In this document: in pieces, positions 42,862-53,343 of the stretch | Numbering within the stretch: position 1 is the first letter of the stretch | Layout of the letters: every line of letters begins with the position of its first letter | Source of the DNA: Achatina immaculata | Lineage: Eukaryota > Mollusca > Gastropoda > Stylommatophora > Achatinidae | Length of the DNA stretch: 64,000 nt | Reading direction: 5' to 3' | Assembly (NCBI GenBank): GCA_009760885.1 | Contig: CM019719.1 | Span: 24,746,084-24,810,083, forward strand | The notes under the pieces: generated by a model | What the model saw: only the letters and a program-made list of their open reading frames with translations | The model's database searches: none | Told to the model about the DNA's origin: nothing | Position numbers and translations under genes: made by a program

Positions 42862-43885
42862 CTACTGTCACTCCCCGACTTACGGCCGTTCCTACTTACG
42901 GCCGAGATCATATTGTCTAGTTTAATGTAATGTGATCCGTTCCAGGATTATTTTCCTCACAGTCGCTGTCCTAATATGCTTGTAAAAATTGTGTGTATTT
43001 TAAAGTGATAGGAAACCTGTATATTCAACTAGTGTAATCAGGGTTTGGACACCCGGGTGTCCAATATGTCGCAACAAGTTGCACTAAAAATAAAGGAAAA
43101 ACAAAAATTCTCAGAATAAACACAACCAAAATAAATTTAGTCACCATAGAAGCCAAGAGATTAGAAGAAGTAGACACATTCACATATCTCGGCAGCATCA
43201 TAGACAGATAGGGTGGTATAGAAGCAAATATTACAGCAAGATTTGGGAAGGCTAGGGTAGAGTTTCTGTAGCTGAGAAACATATGGAAGGACAAGGGAAT
43301 ATCCTTAACAATAAAACTAATGATTGTTCAACATAAGTGTCAAATCAGTCCTGTTGTACGGATCAGAAACATGGACAGCATCAGCCAGAAGTACCAAGAG
43401 ACTGCAGACCTTTGTTAACATCCAAGGAAGATTCTTCAGGCCAGATAACATCAGCAATGAAGAGCTATGGCAGAAAACAAACCAACCCACAGAGGAAGAA
43501 ATAATGAAAAGACACTGGAGATGGATAGGACATACACGTCGGGAGCTTACCACTAACATAACCAGACAGGCTCTCACCTAAAAGCCCCAGGGTAAGAGGA
43601 CACAAGGAAGACCCAGAAACACCCGGCCAAGGAGTCTTGAAGCAGAGATTAAAAAAAAAAGGACTACACCTGAAGACGAATAGAAGAAACAGCCCAGGAC
43701 AGAAATAAATGGAGAGCCCTTGTTGATTGTCTATGTCCCAGATAAGTGTAAATAAGGCGATGAAGGAAGGAAGTACTTCCTTTAATAGCGACTGACTTAC
43801 GGCCAAATTCGACTTACGACCAAATTCAACTTACGGCCGAACCTCCGGCCCCTAAAAAGGGCCGCAAGTCGAAGCACGGCTGTAG
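42862..43885. mobile_element. Terminal-inverted-repeat DNA element (TTACGGCC type) with nested LINE debris
   Basis: The left end CTACTGTCACTCCCCGACTT and the complement of the right end, CTACAGCCGTGCTTCGACTT, share CTAC and CGACTTRCGGCC at the same spacing (about 26-bp ends). Subterminal cttacggcc words recur (42878-42905 and 43789-43838). The middle is occupied by a LINE fragment. No clear target-site duplication is visible. Confidence 0.65.
43080..43750 (+). mobile_element. LINE 3' fragment, family L7, nested in a TIR element
   Basis: Frameshifted reading: TKINLVTIEAKRLEEVDTF, TYLGSIIDR (in-frame stop), ARFGKARVEF, then after a frameshift [44 protein letters not shown] and, past another stop, GKRTQGRPRNTR. 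The order matches the thumb and tail of non-LTR reverse transcriptases (YLGS, LYGSETW, WRWIGH and GRPR blocks). Confidence 0.88.
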
Positions 43886-44829
43886 TTTTTTTTTTTTTTT
43901 TTGCTGGACATTTTTATGGACAAACTGTATTTGATATATGATGCGATTTATATCTGACTTGATTTTTCTTACGACTTATATCTGCCGTGACCTGCTTTTG
44001 CAGCAAAGATAGATCATATAGTGTTATATGATCTATCTTTGCTCTTTATATTTGTCATAATTTACCCTGTGATGTATCTCTGTCCAGATGTACCTTGCGA
44101 TTTATAATTATCTCGTGATTTGCCTACAGACTTATATCTCAGTCATGATTTACTTTGCATTATATATATCACTGTTCTTTCCCCTTGAGTCTGCCTATTG
44201 AAGAATATAAACTCCCCCAATACTTCCCAGATACTTGTGAACTTAAATAACTTATGTAAGTAAATAATAGACGCTAAGCTCTTTAAATCTTGTCCATCTT
44301 CTAAGCATAGACACATTTACCTTCAAGCTAACACCTTGCCTAGTTACAGGTTTATATGGAAGAAAAAGGTGTACCGGAACTAACAGAACAGCTAAGCACT
44401 GTTAAATCAATTTTCCACAGACAGCAATTCATGAGTTTATTTAGACATTTTGCTTCTAGCCAAAAGGTGACTTGACGATATCAAGCTGATAACACTGGGC
44501 AGAAATCGGTAGTAGTTTTAAAACGATTCCCATTTGCCTCTTTATGAAGTATTCGCTGTTAGCTTCTATTCGAGTCGCTTTTCAACACGGGGCAAATAGA
44601 GTCGAGATTACACGGCCTGTGTTGACACTGTGTTCTTTAGATCTCTCCAGCAAGCGACATAGATCACGGGGCCCGATGTTTGACTTTGATTATAGCAAAA
44701 AATATGTAGAACAAACAACGAGCTTGTATTGAAATAAAATAACTAATGTATACATCTTACCACCTGATTTTTTTTTATCGACACACATATGCCTGGCTGT
44801 TTGAGGTGTAAATCCAGCATATTCAGTGA
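43886..44829. other. No gene seen; degenerate ttatatctg repeats and a hairpin
   Basis: From 43940 to 44200 the word (t/a)tatatctg recurs loosely. A strong hairpin lies at 44002-44043. A 62-codon frame at 44544-44732 has no recognised domain. Confidence 0.45.
44002..44043. repeat. Perfect 19-bp inverted repeat with 4-base loop
   Basis: AGCAAAGATAGATCATATA (44002-44020) is followed by loop GTGT and the exact complement at 44025-44043. Confidence 0.95.
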
Positions 44830-44831
44830 CG

Positions 44832-44910
<79 letters not shown>

Positions 44911-44912
44911 TT
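44830..44912. repeat. (CTAT)n microsatellite
   Basis: About 20 CTAT units, continuing into (CTGT)n variants to about 45030. Confidence 0.97.
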
Positions 44913-44929
44913 TTTGGGTGTGTCTGCTG

Positions 44930-45130
44930 TCTGTATGTCTGTCTGTCTGTCTGGTGTCTCAATATCTGTCAGTGTGTCTGCTTTCTGTATGTCTGTCAGT
45001 ATATCTGCTGTCTGTCTGTATGTATGTCAGTGTATTTCCCCGACTATCAATGTTTGCCCTGCCTACTTGTATTTGTTAGCTGGGTTAGTGTTTCTCAATG
45101 CGAGGCCTATTTCGCTTGTAGGTTTGTTTA
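44930..45130 (+). mobile_element. Partial copy of the interior of the hAT-like element at 50701
   Basis: Shares gtcagtgtatttccccgact, atcaatgtttgccc, gcctac and ttagtgtttctcaatgcgag with 50850-51000. The sequence that forms a 36-bp array in the 50.7-kb element is present here only once (45085-45120). Confidence 0.7.
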
Positions 45131-45221
45131 GTGGTGAAAAGGTTCAGTTATTGAGGGAAAGGTTTTGAACCTCTGTTGCCCTCTTATTCGTCTGACGCGA
45201 GATCCTGAAAGTGAAGATGAC

Positions 45222-45776
45222 TGTGACAGAGTGGCAGAACAGTTGTCAAGGCCCTGGGAACCACAGCTAACCGAGGCCTCCCCCCTTGACTGTGACAGAG
45301 TGGCAGAACAGTTGTCAAGGCCCTGTGAACCACAGCTAACCGAGGCCTTCCCCCTTGACTGTGACAGAGTGGCAGAACAGTTGTCAAGGCCCTGTGAACC
45401 ACAGCTAACCGAGGCCTCCCCTCCCCCTGAATGTGTCAGAGTGGCAGAAGAGTTGTCAAGGCCCTGGGAACCACAGCTAACTGAGGCCTCCCCTCCCCCT
45501 GAATGTGTCAGAGTGGCAGAACAGTTGTCAAGGCCCTGTGAACCACAGCTAACCGAGGCCTCCCCTCCCCCTTTGACTGTGACAGAGTGGCAGAACAGTT
45601 GTCAAGGCCCTGTGAACCACAGCTAACCGAGGCCTCCCCTCCCCCTTTGACTGTGACAGAGTGGCAGAACAGTTGTCAAGGCCCTGTGAACCACAGCTAA
45701 CCGAGGCCTCCCCTCCCCCTGAATGTGTCAGAATGGCAGAACAGTTGTCAAGGCTGTGAACCACAGCTAACCGAAG
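45222..45776. repeat. 69-74-bp minisatellite, 8 units
   Basis: The word gagtggcagaacagttgtca recurs at spacings of 69, 69, 72, 72, 74, 74 and 72 bp. The first five units keep one frame open, giving a 153-codon frame with VAEQLSRPCEPQLTEA repeats. The 74-bp units break it. No start context or flanking coding sequence supports a gene. Confidence 0.94.
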
Positions 45777-45794
45777 CCTTCCCCCCTCACCCTC

Positions 45795-46045
45795 TGCTTT
45801 GGTGATCCTAGTTACAGGCTCAGCCCATACAAAGAGTCAATGATCTCTATGGGCTCTATGGCAGTGTGGTGTGCTGAGAGGCACTGCACTTTCTGCTGCT
45901 TTTTAGCTCCATTCCGGGTCTGAAAGTTTGCCGCCCTCACTCATTCTCCATCAGACACAGAGTGTGCACTTTGGTACCTTTAGCTCGCTGGCTGCAAAGA
46001 AAATCTGCTCTCGGTATAGCAAGATAGAACGAGTTCTTGATTTTG
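45795..46045 (+). mobile_element. R2 retroposon, divergent copy
   Basis: Ordered words: tcctagttacaggctcagcc, tgagaggcactgcac, ttttagctccattccgggtc, gctggctgcaaagaaaatct. It directly follows the 69-74-bp array. Confidence 0.65.
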
Positions 46046-47370
46046 TTTTGATCCACCTGGAACCACAAACTATTGTTTCTCGCAGCCTATGTTGTGAGAA
46101 TGCTGGTACAGAGACATCATTTTGAGGAGTGGATTAAGGTAAACTGCTCGAAGACCAGACATGGGTCCCCCGTGTACGAAATTCTCAAAATGTTGCACTG
46201 CCCTGTTAACCATGTTCAAACTCTACCCCTTTACGACTCAGAAAGCAAACTGTCTTGTTACTAGAGACACCATAAAAAAAATTTGTTAGGGTCTTGACCA
46301 GTTATTGTTCTCAGCCACAAGTAAGCTTTCTTTTACTCTAGGAGATTTCATCACCACGGAGACCATATTGAACCTCATTCTGAGATAAGAATATGGACTT
46401 GTAGGTAGAGGCACCAGTATGAGACTGGAAAAGATCTTAACTTGACCTGTGTCACATGTAACTTTTCCATTTCCAGCAGATTTCATCACCGTGTAGTCTA
46501 CTTTGAATCCCACCCCATAAGCCGTAGACAGAATATCGCCTTGTTATCAAAAGGCAACACCGAGAGATTGGTAAGACATTGGCCAATGTTCCCTCTAAGC
46601 AACGCTGGCGCTCAATTTCTTTAGCCCTTAACGCGCATAGTATTGGTTCGGCGCACGAGCGTGCGATGCAACGATGATATAAGATATTAATTCGCTCACA
46701 GCTTTAATGCTAGTGGTTCTTTTGGCTTACGAAGTAGAATTTCTGCTCATGATAAACTAACCTTGGAGAACACGGTGGTCTTGGCCAAACCTAGTCTACA
46801 GGGCTTGTTACTTCACCTTTACTTGAATATCCTAAACTGTAGGCCGGGGCACAAAACACTCAGGACTTCTGAGACAGTTTATATCATTAAAGGGGAAAAA
46901 AAGCATATTTTCCCCGAGATTTTAAAAAAAAAAATCTCAATAACAGACAAGTGACTTTTAAAATCTCGTAAATTCAGAAGTGAGATCAAACCTGCTTGAG
47001 CCTGGAATTTTACTGAGCAAACAGAAGCTCTAAGGATCTCTGGAGTGTATCAGACAACAACTAGGTCAATGAATCACTAGATCCACCCTCTTTTCTCACT
47101 TCCTAATTCCCCTCCCCCCCCCCCCTTCTGTAATCTGGACCACTTAGCTCTGGAAGAACTATGAAAAGACCTGTGCTTATCTCTCAGTATAAAACAGTAT
47201 CAGATACCTGCTATGGGGTAATCATTCATCATACCTTGGCTTCTAATCTTTCGGAACTTATCCTGAGCCAGACATTTCTCTGTAACTTGTTCAAATTTTA
47301 TGTACATTGATGTTCCTCCTGCTGTTATTTTTCTTTTATGCCAATAGGGCGGGGGTGGGGGGTGGGTGGG
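46046..47370. other. No gene seen; possible MITE edge near 46583
   Basis: The phrase gttccctctaagcaacgctg (46588-46607) and a similar one at 61317 (cttccctctaaattgtgcgg) resemble a MITE terminus I have seen in many animal genomes, but the partner end is not found. A C run lies at 47112-47125. Confidence 0.4.
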
Positions 47371-47374
47371 GGAA

Positions 47375-47735
47375 AGACACTGTCCGATTAAACAATTAGT
47401 GACCCACAGCTGATACGCTAGTGTCAGGATTAGCGAACCATAGCTGACCAAGACCCTGTCCCATCTCTCCGTAGTACCCCCAGTAACAGGCCTAGCGTTA
47501 CTAATGGCGCAGGGACCGCCACAGTCCTCATGGTGGTGGAGTCTGCTAAAGAAGCGTTGCACACCCTCTGCTTTCTAGCTGCAAAAAAAAAAAAAAAATT
47601 TAGGGACTGAAAAAAAAAAAAGATCCCATAACCCGTTCCCAAGCCAACACGACGCTGTGCCTCAATACTTTCACTTGATTGGCTGCAAAGAACACCAGCT
47701 CACAAATCCGGAGAGATAGAAGACAAGACACAAGA
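47375..47735 (+). mobile_element. R2 retroposon copy
   Basis: Reads gacactgtccgattaaacaa, tagtgacccacagctgatac, gtgtcaggattagcgaacca, caagaccctgtcccatctct, cagtaacaggcctagcg, gtggtggagtctgctaaaga, then an A-interrupted section (47581-47622) and gacgctgtgcctcaatactt. It ends in agacaagacacaagacaag. Confidence 0.9.
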
Positions 47736-48034
47736 CAAGACAAGATTTGATGCCAATAAAACTGAAGACCGTGATCCTGAAGTATCGGATAGTGAGTGGG
47801 TTACAGTGGCTTGCATAAGGTTATGTAACTGATCCAAGAAACCGACCTTTAAGCTGACTACATAACTCTTGAGTAATTGTCCAGTACTCGCACTGAAAGA
47901 GCAGATGAGCATTTGATACGAGCAGCAGGAAGACCTAAGATAGGAGCTCGGTCAGCTCTGCTTTGCTTGATCTGAAAACAGCGCTATGTCTCCAGGAGGT
48001 TGGACCTTCTCTCTGCATCCATCATTGTAACAAG

Positions 48035-48305
48035 ATGACATGTAACATGGCATGTAAGATTACAAGATGACATATAAGACACTAAGATGACAGGATAATA
48101 TGTAAGATGACATTATGATGACATCTTACATAACGAGATTGCGTGTAAGATAATAAGATGACATGTAAGATGACAAGATGGCATGTAAGACAACAATATG
48201 GCATGTATGATGACAAGTAACATGTAAGATGATATGTAAGATAACAAGATGACATGTAGGATAACAAGATGATATGTAAGATAACAAGATGACATGTAAG
48301 AAAAC
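48035..48305. repeat. 20-21-bp minisatellite (aagatgacatgtaagataac type)
   Basis: About 13 imperfect units. The minus-strand Ser/Tyr/His/Leu frames are artefacts. Confidence 0.93.
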
Positions 48306-48329
48306 AATTGAAGTCATATTTTCCCCGTC

Positions 48330-49015
48330 TGATTCTCTCTGTATCTCTGTCTATCTGTCTCTCTCTGTCTGTCTCTCTCTATCTGTCTCTCTCTGTCTCT
48401 CCGTGTCTCTCTGTGTATCTCTTTCTTTGTCTTTCTCTCTATCTCTATGTCTGTCTCTCGCTGTCTTCTCTTTCTCTGTCTCTCGCTGTCTTCTCTTTCT
48501 CTGTCTCCGTCTCTCTCTGTGTTACTCTGTCTGTCTCTCTCTCTCTCTGTCTATCTCTTTCTCTGTTGCTGCCTGTCTGGCTGTCTCCCTCTGTCTTGTC
48601 TGTCTCTGTCTTATCTCTTTCTCTGTGTCTTCTCTGTCTGTCTTTCTGTGTCTATCTCTCTGTGTCTCTCTCTCTTTCACTATCTCTCTCTGCATGTGTC
48701 TCTCTTTGTCTATCTTTCTCTGTGTCTCTTTGTCTATGTCTCTCTGTCTGTCTCTCTGTCTTCTCTTTCTCTGTCTCTGTCTGTCTGTCTCTGTTTTACT
48801 CTATCCGTCTCTCTCTGTCTATTTCTTTCTCTGTGTCTGCTTGTCTGTCTCTCTCTCCCTGTCTCTCTCTCTGTATGTCTCTTTCTCTATCTCCGTCTGT
48901 CTCTCTGTGTGCCTTTTTTCTTTTTCTCTGCCTCTCACTGTCTCTTTCTCTATTTTTCTCTCTCTGTCTCTTTAGCTCTATCTCTCTATGTGTTTGTCTC
49001 TCCCTGGCCCTGTCT
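48330..49015. repeat. (TCTC/TGTC)n pyrimidine tract
   Basis: Nearly 690 bp of tctctgtctctctatc variants. All three plus frames stay open for 200 or more codons as Ser/Leu/Cys/Val repeats. Confidence 0.97.
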
Positions 49016-49017
49016 CT

Positions 49018-49561
49018 CTTCTTCTTCTTCTTCTTCGTTCGCTTCTATCACCAAGACCGCCCCGTGATCCTTCTGAATTTACTCCTGTGGTCCTCAATAG
49101 GTCCCGTGGTCCCCGAAAGGACCACACGAGATCCCCGATAGGATCACAAGTGGTTCAGAGTATCGCAGGGCTTGAGCCTGTAATCTTGATGGGTCTCAGA
49201 AGCGGGATTGCGTGACACCGTGGTTTTCATCGCACTAGTTTAATCTAGAGTTGGACTTTCTCACCGGAAAACCTCGACGTGTTTTGGAATACCCATGTAA
49301 CCCCGCCGGGTGAGAGGTGGTTGCCCATTCAGTCCAGCGTTGGACTTTCTCACCAGAAAACCTCAGCGTGATTATAATACGCATACACCCCCGCCGGGTG
49401 AGAGGTGGTTGCCTATCTAGACTGTCCTGGTCCAGTGTCTCTGACTTCAGCATTTTGTGGTCGTGGCCGCTAATTCCTAGTTGTGACCAGGACGGAGCTT
49501 TTGTTGAGGACGAATCCTCGCCACTAGTGAGTTTCACCCCTGGGTTGAGCTGGTTTAGGCT
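49018..49561 (-). mobile_element. R1 retroposon copy C, 5'-truncated
   Basis: Opens on plus with (TTC)n gttcgcttctatcaccaaga and follows R1 through two ggtgagaggtggttgcc modules to gtttcacccctgggttgagc, where it stops abruptly. Sense is minus. It abuts an oppositely oriented R1 tail. Confidence 0.9.
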
Positions 49562-49670
49562 CCCTTTCAGGGACCACACGGGGGACCACGGGACTTAACG
49601 AGGACCACAGGCCTAAATTCAGTAGGATCACAGGGCGGTCTTGGTGGTAGAAGCGAACGAAGAGGAAGAA
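49562..49670 (+). mobile_element. R1 retroposon tail, inverted relative to copy C
   Basis: About 109 bp of the R1 3' end in plus orientation (gaccacacgggggaccacgg, ggcggtcttggtggtagaag, cgaacgaagaggaag). Together with copy C it forms a 650-bp structure with about 105-bp inverted ends. Confidence 0.85.
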
Positions 49671-49810
49671 CATAGGATTGTACATGAGTCAAGGATTAAC
49701 ATAGGACCGTACACTAGCCAAGGATTAACAAAGGACTGTACACGAGTCAAGGATTAACATAAGACTGTGCACCAGTCAAGGATTAACATAGGACTGTACA
49801 CGAGTCAAGG
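49671..49810. repeat. 29-bp tandem repeat, 5 units
   Basis: The unit acataggactgtacacgagt plus caaggatta begins exactly where the R1 tail ends. Confidence 0.94.
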
Positions 49811-49839
49811 AGCCGAGAGAAAAAAATAGCAGCCTCCTT

Positions 49840-50070
49840 GAACGACGGTTTCCAGTCTTAAGTTGTGAACCAAAATGAGGGTCACGGGGGTCTAGGATAG
49901 GGTCACGAGAAGGGATTATATATCACTTTGTTTGGGGTTTGAATTTCAACATTAAAAAAAAATATTCAGGAGAAGCAGGTCATGCATCATTACAAGTTTA
50001 TGTGTCGCGGGTCACGCGCCACTGCTATTTTGGGGTCGCGTTAAAAAAAGTTTGAGAACCATTTTCCCTA
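49840..50070. mobile_element. hAT-like MITE, degenerate
   Basis: The left end acggtttccagtcttaagt and the complement of the right end, aatggttctcaaacttttt, both resemble the (CAG)TGGTTCTCAA terminus typical of hAT MITEs. Subterminal gggtcacg, gggtcgcg and gtcgcgggtcacgcg words are also typical. Exact ends and the 8-bp duplication are not resolved. Confidence 0.5.
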
Positions 50071-50692
50071 GAAGAGTTCTCCCAGTTGTTTTTTGACCAA
50101 GGATAAAGAATACAGAAATTATCCAGACAACAGGAATTATAAAAACTACCCGGATTAGCATCACTTAAGAAATCTGGATAAGAGAAACAAAATGGCAAGG
50201 ATACTAACGACGCCAAAGAGAAAAGACACTTTTAATCTCTATAAGCCGTGAGGCTGTCAGACAGAAACATAAGAACTGGTAAAATATAAAGCAGAACATG
50301 TAAAAAAAATGTGGGGAAAATCTTGAATAACATAGTCAGAACAAAGCCATAAATCTAAGCCAAAACTTATGGCCATCTGCTGTTATCTTCAGGTATCATT
50401 CACGAATGTGCATTTCTAAATCCTATATCTGAAGGATAACCAAAAAAATTTGTTCAAAGCCAGAAGATTATAGACAATGTTTACAAGGTGAACACCAGGC
50501 AATATCTTTAGTTCAGTACCTCGATAATTTATATGCTGAGTTCCTGGGTACATTTCTCCGGGGATTAACTTTGTTTGGTCAGAACGCGTGGAGTTTCACG
50601 AGGCTGAAGTTATCTACTCGCTGATAAATGTTACTGTTTGACGGAAGGAATGGCGGTCTCCTTTTAACATTTTTTAAAGCACTCAAGTTGAG
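50071..50692. other. No gene seen
   Basis: Unique AT-rich sequence between two hAT-like elements. Confidence 0.45.
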
Positions 50693-50700
50693 ATTTAAAA
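50693..50700. repeat. Left 8-bp target-site duplication of hAT-like MITE
   Basis: ATTTAAAA pairs with ATTTATAA at 51443-51450 (7 of 8). Confidence 0.75.
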
Positions 50701-51442
50701 CAGTGGTTTTCAACTTGTTTACATTCAATGACCACTTTTTTTTTCGGCTGCGTACAATTTGCGGACCACCAACTTATAAGAAATATCGAAATGCCATAAA
50801 CTTTTAATGGAATGTCTGTCCGTATGTCTGCTGTCTGTCTGTCTGTCTATATCTGTCAGTGTATTTCCTCGACTGTCAATCTTCGCCCCGCCTATCTGAC
50901 ATGTATTTATTAGACTAATATTTCTCAGTGTCTCCCAATTTCGTTTAGACTAGTGTTTTTCAATGGGAGCCCTATTTTAGTGTTTCTCAATGGGAGCCCT
51001 ATTTTGTTTAGATTAGTGTTTCTCAATGGGAGCTCTATTTCGTTTAGATTAGTGTTTCTCAATGGGAGTCTTATTTTGTTTAGACAAGTGTTTCTTAATG
51101 GGAGCCTATTTCACTTAGGTTAATGTTTTTCAATGTGACCCCTATTTCGTTTAGATTACTGTTTCTCAATGAGAGTCTCGTTTCGCTTAGGTTAGTGTTT
51201 CTCAATGGGAGCCCTATTTCGTTTAGATTAGTGTTTCTTAATGGGAGCCCTATTTCGTTTAGATTAGTGTTTCTTAATGGGAACCCTATTTCGCCTAGTT
51301 TAATGTTTCTCAATTCGAGTACTATTTCACTTAGGCAAGTCTTATGATATATACGTGGCACAAAAGTACTAAATAATACAGCTGCGAGTCACCTGAAAAT
51401 TCGACTATTTGTAGCCCACAGATCACAGGCTGGAAACCGCTG
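50701..51442. mobile_element. hAT-like MITE, 742 bp, carrying a 36-bp satellite
   Basis: The left end CAGTGGTTTTCAACTTGT matches the complement of the right end, CAGCGGTTTCCAGCCTGT, in 14 of 18 positions. An 8-bp near-perfect duplication flanks it, which is the hAT superfamily signature. Subterminal gcggaccacc and gtagcccacagatcaca words fit. There is no transposase, so it is non-autonomous. The interior has a tgtctgtc tract and then a 36-bp array (50935-51345). Confidence 0.85.
50935..51345. repeat. 36-bp array inside the hAT-like MITE, about 11 units
   Basis: The unit gtttagattagtgtttctca plus atgggagccctatttc. The same segment occurs once at 45085-45120 in a related fragment, so the array probably grew inside the transposon. 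Confidence 0.94.
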
Positions 51443-51450
51443 ATTTATAA
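51443..51450. repeat. Right 8-bp target-site duplication of hAT-like MITE
   Basis: ATTTATAA; see 50693-50700. Confidence 0.75.
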
Positions 51451-52035
51451 GGGTTATTACAGGCATGTTCTGGCGCGCGACGGGACAAGGGTGTTAATTA
51501 CAAACATGAAAAGATATATGGAACAAAGAAGTGGAATGTAGTTTTTTGCTTTTTTTTAAATGTAGTCAAATCAAAGTTGCGCGAATAAAGTATAGGGATA
51601 AATCTACATTGTAGATTTTCTAAAGTTCTGCTTTATCTTTTCTGAAGATCCATCTCTTTTAGAGAGCCCTTCTCTCTTGGCAGTCCGTCCACTCTACTGG
51701 ATATATTGCTTTCGTGGTGGTCCATTTCTGTTTGGAGAAAAGAACAAACATATATTACATTAACAAAAAAAAACAATAAGAAATAACTGTGTATTATTTT
51801 TACATAAGAAAGTTGATGGAGTTTGATTCTCTGTCCCACACACACACTTACACATACAGACACAGCTAAATGTGCTGATAAGAGGTTTCACGTATAAGTG
51901 TTCTATCGTTTGTTTGTCAAGTACCCAATGTACTAACTGAACGTGTGTGTGACCAGGAATGCTGGGAGATCAAGGGCAGAATGCCATTCGGGCCTGCTTG
52001 TTGATCAATTCTTTACCATTCAGAAATACACATTG

Positions 52036-52040
<5 letters not shown>
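51451..52040. other. No gene seen
   Basis: Unique AT-rich sequence. A minus-strand 76-codon frame has no recognised features. A short (CA)n lies at 51837-51846. Confidence 0.45.
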
Positions 52041-52042
<2 letters not shown>

Positions 52043-52086
<44 letters not shown>

Positions 52087-52620
52087 CCTCTGTGGGTGTG
52101 TTTCTGTATGTCTGTGCGTTCATCTATTTCTGTTTCTCACTGTCAGTCTCTTTACCTCTCTGTTTCTTTCTATATCTGTCACTGTGTTTCTCTGTCTCTC
52201 TCTATCTCCTTTTCATTCTCTCTCTCTCTCTCTGTGTGTGTTTCTTTCTCTGTATTTCTCTCTTTCTCCTGTCTTTATTTGTTTTTGCCTCTTTCTCTAT
52301 TTCTCTCTCTCTCTCTCTCTCTCTGTTTTTTTCTTAAAGTCTGTGTGTCATTCTGTCTCTTTCTCTGTTTCTATCTTTTTCTCTGTCTCTTTCTGTCTAT
52401 TATCTGTCTCTGCATGTGTCTGTTTCTTTCTCCGTTTCCGTTTCCTTTTCTGTCTATCTGTCTGTCTCTCTCTGTCTCGTTCTGTCCCTTTCGTTGTCTT
52501 TTCTGTCTGTCTGTCTGTCTATCTTTCTGTCTGTTTCGCTGTTTCTCTGTCTCTGTCTCCATCTCTCTCTGTGTCTCTTCCTCTGTCTCTGCCTATCTCT
52601 GTTTGTTTCTCTCCATCTCT

Positions 52621-52657
<37 letters not shown>

Positions 52658-52660
52658 TGC
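52043..52660. repeat. (CT)n/(CTGT)n pyrimidine tract
   Basis: Pure (CT)n at 52047-52084, then tctgtttctctgtc variants, and (CT)n again at 52619-52650. The frames of 240 or more codons here are low-complexity artefacts. Confidence 0.97.
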
Positions 52661-53129
52661 TTTAAGCTGTTTACCAGACTATATGCTTTCTGTTTCATAT
52701 CTTGATGTTCCTCATTCATATCTTCTGCTCTCGTCTCTTGGTTATTTTCTTTGCAAGTATTTTCTGATATGTAGAGATTAAAACATGTTTATCCTTTTTT
52801 TTTTTTTAAATGGCCTAAATAATTTACATTTCTGCTTTATAACTTCAAACCATACCTGTTGATAAAGTCAAATAAATATTTAGCTTATAAATCTAATAAC
52901 CGTGGGCAGTATAAAAGAAAGACTACTTGAAGAACTTGAAGAATTGTAACTTTTATGAGCATCAAAGTGAAAGCATGGCACTTTTCATGATCCAAATTAC
53001 GACCTACATATGCAAAACACTGGGAAAATAAAGCTACAATCTTGCTTTTCATTGGTCCGTATTCTTAGTGAAAGGGGAAAAAAAACATAAAAAAGGTCAT
53101 TAGTTGATCATGATTCATTACTTAGAACA
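52661..53129. other. No gene seen
   Basis: Unique AT-rich sequence. Confidence 0.45.
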
Positions 53130-53312
53130 TGATTGTTAAGACACCAGCTTTTGTACTCATCCCTATTGGGTGTGTGCTTTTTGAGTGACCCCTGGATGCA
53201 GATTCTTACAAGTCACAGCAATGTGCTCCTTTTTTTTTCTAATTTTTTTTCCCCATTTCTTTTTGTTGTATAGCATTCATGTGAATCTATATTTTATGTA
53301 CTTTCCATGCGT

Positions 53313-53342
<30 letters not shown>
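53130..53342. repeat. Copy of the sequence inserted in the 58.6-kb SINE, ending in (TTG)n
   Basis: Shares gtgctcctttttttt-like and cattcatgtgaatctatatt with 58855-58915. It ends in (TTG)n at 53313-53342, which could be the tail of a retroposed element. Confidence 0.55.

Positions 53343-53343
<1 letters not shown>

Noticed and set aside
45165..45626. A 153-codon repeat protein
   Set aside because: The frame exists only because four successive unit lengths are multiples of three. It breaks in the next units, and no start or flanking coding sequence is seen.
48289..49141. Plus-strand frames of 206-277 codons
   Set aside because: Products of a (TCTC/TGTC)n tract read in all three frames. The longest runs on into the R1 tail.
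51943..52781. Plus-strand frames of 240-248 codons
   Set aside because: Same artefact in the 52.0-52.7-kb pyrimidine tract.
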